A stretch of DNA of 64,000 nucleotides, from the NCBI GenBank assembly GCA_002385885.1, contig DGEI01000027.1:19841-83840 (forward strand), read 5' to 3'. The stretch comes from Firmicutes bacterium UBA3930 (lineage in GTDB: Bacteria; Bacillota; Clostridia; Caldicoprobacterales; Caldicoprobacteraceae). The notes under the pieces were generated by a model. That model was not told the DNA's origin and made no database searches. It saw only the letters and a program-made list of their open reading frames with translations. The translations under genes were made by a program, and so were the position numbers. Below are positions 61,231 to 64,000 of the stretch, in pieces. Position 1 is the stretch's first letter. Each line of letters starts with the position of its first letter.

Positions 61231-61266
61231 GATTTGACAAGAATGCAGCTGCATTCTTGTCAAATC
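61231..61266 (+). repeat. Perfect 36-bp palindrome between oppA and oppB
   Basis: GATTTGACAAGAATGCAG is followed immediately by its exact reverse complement. In RNA this folds into a 16-bp stem with a 4-nt loop. There is no T run after it, so it should act as an mRNA-stabilising or processing hairpin behind the highly expressed binding-protein gene, or as a binding site for a dimeric protein. Self-complementarity is seen directly; the function is inferred. Confidence 0.85.
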
Positions 61267-61335
61267 TGAATTGCTTTCATTATTCCCAAAACCTTACATT
61301 GCAGAACAACAAAACTATTTCAGGGAGTGTAACCG

Positions 61336-62256
61336 ATGCTGAAATACATCGTAAAAAGGATTATCCTGATGATACCGGTGCTTGTTTTTATGACCATAGT
61401 AGTATTTTCAATATTTTACTTTGCTCCCGGAGATCCGGTTTCACGGATTGCGGGCCCCAATGTTACTCCTGAAGTTTATGAAAGCATAAAACGGAAATAC
61501 GGCCTGGATCAGCCTTATATTGTACAGTATTGGAGATTTATGAAGAGCGTTATTGAAGGGGATCTGGGGATTTCTATTCTCCAGGAGAGGCCGGTGATAG
61601 AGATGATAAAGGAAAGAATGCCGGTCACACTGGAGATTGGATTTCTTGGATTCCTGATAACCTTTGTAATAGCTGTTCCGGCAGGAGTAATAGCAGCTGT
61701 AAAAAAGAATACATTTGTTGATTATTTATGTATGTCAGGCTCTCTGCTGGGAATAGCAATTCCTACTTTCTGGTTTGGCATGCTGCTTATGTACTTTTTC
61801 TCATACAAGCTGCGCTGGTTTCCTATTTCGGGTTATGGGACTATAAAACATCTTATTCTTCCCAGCTTTGCCATCGGACTGACTAATGCGGCTATAACGG
61901 CGAGGATGGTAAGATCGAGCATGCTGGAGGTTTTAAAACAGGACTATGTACGAACTGCCAGAAGCAAAGGGCTCCTGGAAAAAATTGTGATCTACAGGCA
62001 TGCCCTGAAGAATGCCATGATCCCGATTATTACGCTTATGGGGCTCAGATTGGGATGGATAATCGGAGGTTCGGTTGCCCTGGAGATCATATTCAGTATT
62101 CCGGGGATAGGACGTCTAATGGTAGATGCGATATTAGCCCGTGATTTTCCGGTGGTTCAGGGAGCAATGCTGGTGTTAACCTCATCAATTATATTCGCCA
62201 ACATTCTGGCGGATGTGTTGTATGCTGTAGTAGATCCAAGAATAAGATACGGTTAA
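61336..62256 (+). CDS. oppB: Oligopeptide ABC transporter permease OppB
   Basis: A 306-residue permease with six helices. The coupling-helix EAA loop is VRTARSKGLLEKIVIYRHAL and the GxxxxxxxxxP continuation NAMIPIITLMGLRLG. The N-terminus YIVKRIILMIPVLVFMTIVV is typical of OppB. It starts 112 nt after oppA, beyond the palindrome, with an AGGGAGTG site. Confidence 0.94.
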   Translation: MLKYIVKRIILMIPVLVFMTIVVFSIFYFAPGDPVSRIAGPNVTPEVYESIKRKYGLDQPYIVQYWRFMKSVIEGDLGISILQERPVIEMIKERMPVTLEIGFLGFLITFVIAVPAGVIAAVKKNTFVDYLCMSGSLLGIAIPTFWFGMLLMYFFSYKLRWFPISGYGTIKHLILPSFAIGLTNAAITARMVRSSMLEVLKQDYVRTARSKGLLEKIVIYRHALKNAMIPIITLMGLRLGWIIGGSVALEIIFSIPGIGRLMVDAILARDFPVVQGAMLVLTSSIIFANILADVLYAVVDPRIRYG

Positions 62257-62283
62257 TTTCGCGGAAAGAAGGTGGTATAAGGG

Positions 62284-63207
62284 ATGATAACACCTCGAAG
62301 CAAGAATGGAGTATATATTGATAAAGAATGGGTTCAGCAGCAGATCTCTGAATATACGGAGAAAAGCGAACAAAAAAGATCTGTTATTGAATTTCTGCAA
62401 AAGCTTTTCAAACATAAAGGCGCCATATTTGGAGCGATAATCATCATATTGTTTGTATTTACATCAATATTTGCACCGTGGTTGGCGCCGTATGAATATG
62501 ATAAACCGGACATATCAGCTGTACTCCAACCCCCTTCTGCCGGGCATCTGTTTGGAACTGATGAGTTTGGCAGGGACATATTAAGCAGAATAGTTTACGG
62601 AGCCAGGATATCCCTTGAGGTGGCTTTGGTTGCAGTGGGTATTTCACTGGTTGCAGGTACGGTCCTGGGAGCTATAGCAGGGTATTACGGTGGCATTGCA
62701 GACTATATTATTAGTTCCATTACCGATGTGGCATGGGCATTTCCAACTACGCTTCTGGCTATAGCTTTTATAGCTGCATTGGGTACGGGGGTCCAAAACG
62801 TAATAATAGCCATTGCGCTGGCCAGCTGGTCGGGATACTGCCGGGTAGTAAGGGGACAGTTTTTGTCTCTGAGAGAACGTGAAAACATACAGGCTGCACG
62901 CATTCTTGGCATGAGCGATGCGAGAATAATATTCAGGCATATACTTCCCGACGCAGTGGCACCGGTTATCGTAATGGCGACCCTGGAGCTGCCAAAAGCC
63001 ATTGTAATAGAGGCATCCTTAAGTTTTCTGGGATTGGGGGCAAAACCACCTGAACCCAGCTGGGGAGTTATTTTGGACAGCGGGAAGGGACTGATTGGCC
63101 AGGCACCATGGATTTCCTTCTTTCCGGGTCTGATGATAATGCTTGTTGTACTTGGCTTCAACCTTTTTGGTGATGCGCTGAGGGATGTACTGGATCCCAA
63201 TTCATAG
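62284..63207 (+). CDS. oppC: Oligopeptide ABC transporter permease OppC
   Basis: A 307-residue permease, partner of OppB, with six helices, the N-terminal extension typical of OppC, LFGTDEFGRDILSRIVYGAR and the EAA loop IQAARILGMSDARIIFRHIL. It is the last gene of the operon and is followed by degenerate tRNA-like DNA, with no clear terminator. Confidence 0.94.
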   Translation: MITPRSKNGVYIDKEWVQQQISEYTEKSEQKRSVIEFLQKLFKHKGAIFGAIIIILFVFTSIFAPWLAPYEYDKPDISAVLQPPSAGHLFGTDEFGRDILSRIVYGARISLEVALVAVGISLVAGTVLGAIAGYYGGIADYIISSITDVAWAFPTTLLAIAFIAALGTGVQNVIIAIALASWSGYCRVVRGQFLSLRERENIQAARILGMSDARIIFRHILPDAVAPVIVMATLELPKAIVIEASLSFLGLGAKPPEPSWGVILDSGKGLIGQAPWISFFPGLMIMLVVLGFNLFGDALRDVLDPNS

Positions 63208-63255
63208 CTGAGTGGAAAGGAAAGCGTCTTAACCTAAGATCAGCTCATGGAGTGG

Positions 63256-63358
63256 AATCTCCTTGTTGGTTCCATACAGTACCGGGGTGTGGAGCAGTTT
63301 GGTATCTTGTCCTGTTCGGGACGAGAAGTCTGCAGGCTCAGAATTTGATACGCCGGGC
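63256..63358 (+). pseudogene. Decayed copy of the tRNA-Thr 3' end and tRNA-Pro
   Basis: CCTTGTTGGTTCCA resembles the 3' end of the intact tRNA-Thr below, and from 63283 CGGGGTGTGG-GCAGTTTGGTA, TGTTCGGGACGAGAAG and GCAGG-TCA blocks follow the intact tRNA-Pro. The anticodon loop is kept, but the D stem, the T stem and the acceptor stem are damaged. It is therefore a duplicated tRNA pair in decay, about 330 nt upstream of the intact genes. Confidence 0.75.
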
Positions 63359-63527
63359 CGGGCCTGCCTGAGGCTGGGACGATGAAATATAAAAGCGCAC
63401 GCACGGGTGTTAGGGAGCAATCCCTACATCTGTGTCATTTTTTCGACACAAACGTTCTTTCTTAAATTATACGTGACAAAGAAAAAAATTTATGCTATAA
63501 TCTATAAACGTATTGAGAATCATATAT

Positions 63528-63603
63528 GCCAACATAGCTCAGCAGGTAGAGCAGCAGTCTCGTAAACTGCAGGTCAGGGGTTCGAGTCCCCTTGTTGGCT
63601 CCA
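63528..63603 (+). tRNA. tRNA-Thr(CGU)
   Basis: A 76-nt cloverleaf: acceptor GCCAACA / TGTTGGC, D stem GCTC / GAGC, anticodon stem GCAGT / ACTGC with loop CTCGTAA (anticodon CGT, reading ACG), T stem AGGGG / CCCCT and encoded CCA. Confidence 0.95.
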
Positions 63604-63612
63604 TTGGAGTGT

Positions 63613-63689
<77 letters not shown>

Positions 63690-63839
63690 TTTTTAAATCA
63701 AAGCGCGTTTCATTCTTATTCTTTTACAGGATTATAAAGTATATAAATACTAATTAGCAGAATTAGTATAACTGCACAAATTTCTCCTCTGTTGGAATTA
63801 GCACCTGTTTATTTATATTGCAATGAAAGAGGTAATGTA

Positions 63840-64000
63840 ATGAATGTCCCCAATATGCTAACGGTGATCAGATTCTTTTTAATACCTGTTTTTGTGTATG
63901 TATTTTATAGTCCAGACATAAGCAATAATACTCTTTGGGCACTTGTAGTTTTTATAATAGCAGGGGCTACCGACCTTCTTGATGGGTATATTGCCAGGAA
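63840..64000 (+). CDS. pgsA: CDP-diacylglycerol-glycerol-3-phosphate 3-phosphatidyltransferase (start only)
   Basis: The N-terminal 53 residues, cut by the window end. MNVPNMLTVIRFFLIPVFV is the typical PgsA opening and ATDLLDGYIAR begins the CDP-alcohol phosphotransferase motif D-G-x2-A-R. It makes phosphatidylglycerol phosphate in the membrane. The start has a GAAAGAGG site. Confidence 0.88.
   Translation, partial: MNVPNMLTVIRFFLIPVFVYVFYSPDISNNTLWALVVFIIAGATDLLDGYIAR

Overview
The window comes from the chromosome of a low-to-medium GC Gram-positive anaerobe, most likely a spore-forming member of the Clostridia. The evidence is strong AGGAGG ribosome sites, Firmicutes-type riboswitches, SpoIIE- and SpoIID-type proteins, an NfnAB transhydrogenase pair, a TM1266-type hydrogenase regulator, a Bacillus-type iron-sulfur PurF and a CooT/DUF3842 pair. 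I cannot name the species. There is no prophage, CRISPR array, rRNA operon or insertion sequence; this is mainly housekeeping chromosome with scattered gene decay.

Layout. 0.1-4.3 kb: a small unknown protein, a MASE3-SpoIIE phosphatase split by a frameshift, a TM1266 regulator, an ECF S component and a hypothetical protein. 4.6-12.9 kb: a small protein, an AprX-like subtilase, a cysteine desulfurase-like enzyme, a propeller-like protein, endonuclease III, malic enzyme and a type B carboxylesterase. 13.1-17.2 kb: a P-loop/Asp23 fusion, NfnA-NfnB and an 8-oxoguanine glycosylase. 17.2-22.7 kb: DUF3842, CooT, GuaB, then the nickel-pincer cofactor genes larE-larB-larC1/C2, with an A7 frameshift site joining the larC halves. 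22.7-29.8 kb: a purine operon with an attenuated leader, purE-(purC remnant)-purF-purM-purN-purH-purD. 30.1-32.2 kb: CobO and a radical SAM enzyme.

32.3-35.9 kb, minus strand: a lysine-riboswitch-controlled asd-dapA-dapB operon whose DapB carries a C-terminal aspartokinase-like ACT pair. 36.4-46.9 kb: iron alcohol dehydrogenase, M20 amidohydrolase, DUF624, a methyltransferase, Hsp33, a TPR protein, an acidic lipoprotein, DUF3006, a YkvI transporter and tRNA nucleotidyltransferase. 46.9-56.5 kb: a SpoIID/LytB protein, a DUF2207 membrane protein, an ABC exporter behind a leader ORF that contains a terminator, and a GH1 beta-glucosidase. 56.7-63.2 kb: a c-di-AMP (ydaO) riboswitch separated by about 0.5 kb of apparently gene-less DNA from oppD-oppF-oppA-oppB-oppC. 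63.2-64 kb: a decayed tRNA copy, intact tRNA-Thr(CGU) and tRNA-Pro(CGG), and the start of pgsA.

Points deserving most attention are the DapB-ACT fusion under a lysine riboswitch, the purC stump inside the purine operon, the LarC slippery site, the T8 frameshift in the phosphatase gene, an intergenic repeat family in three copies with hairpin architecture, a perfect 36-bp palindrome between oppA and oppB, and the c-di-AMP riboswitch with no adjacent gene.
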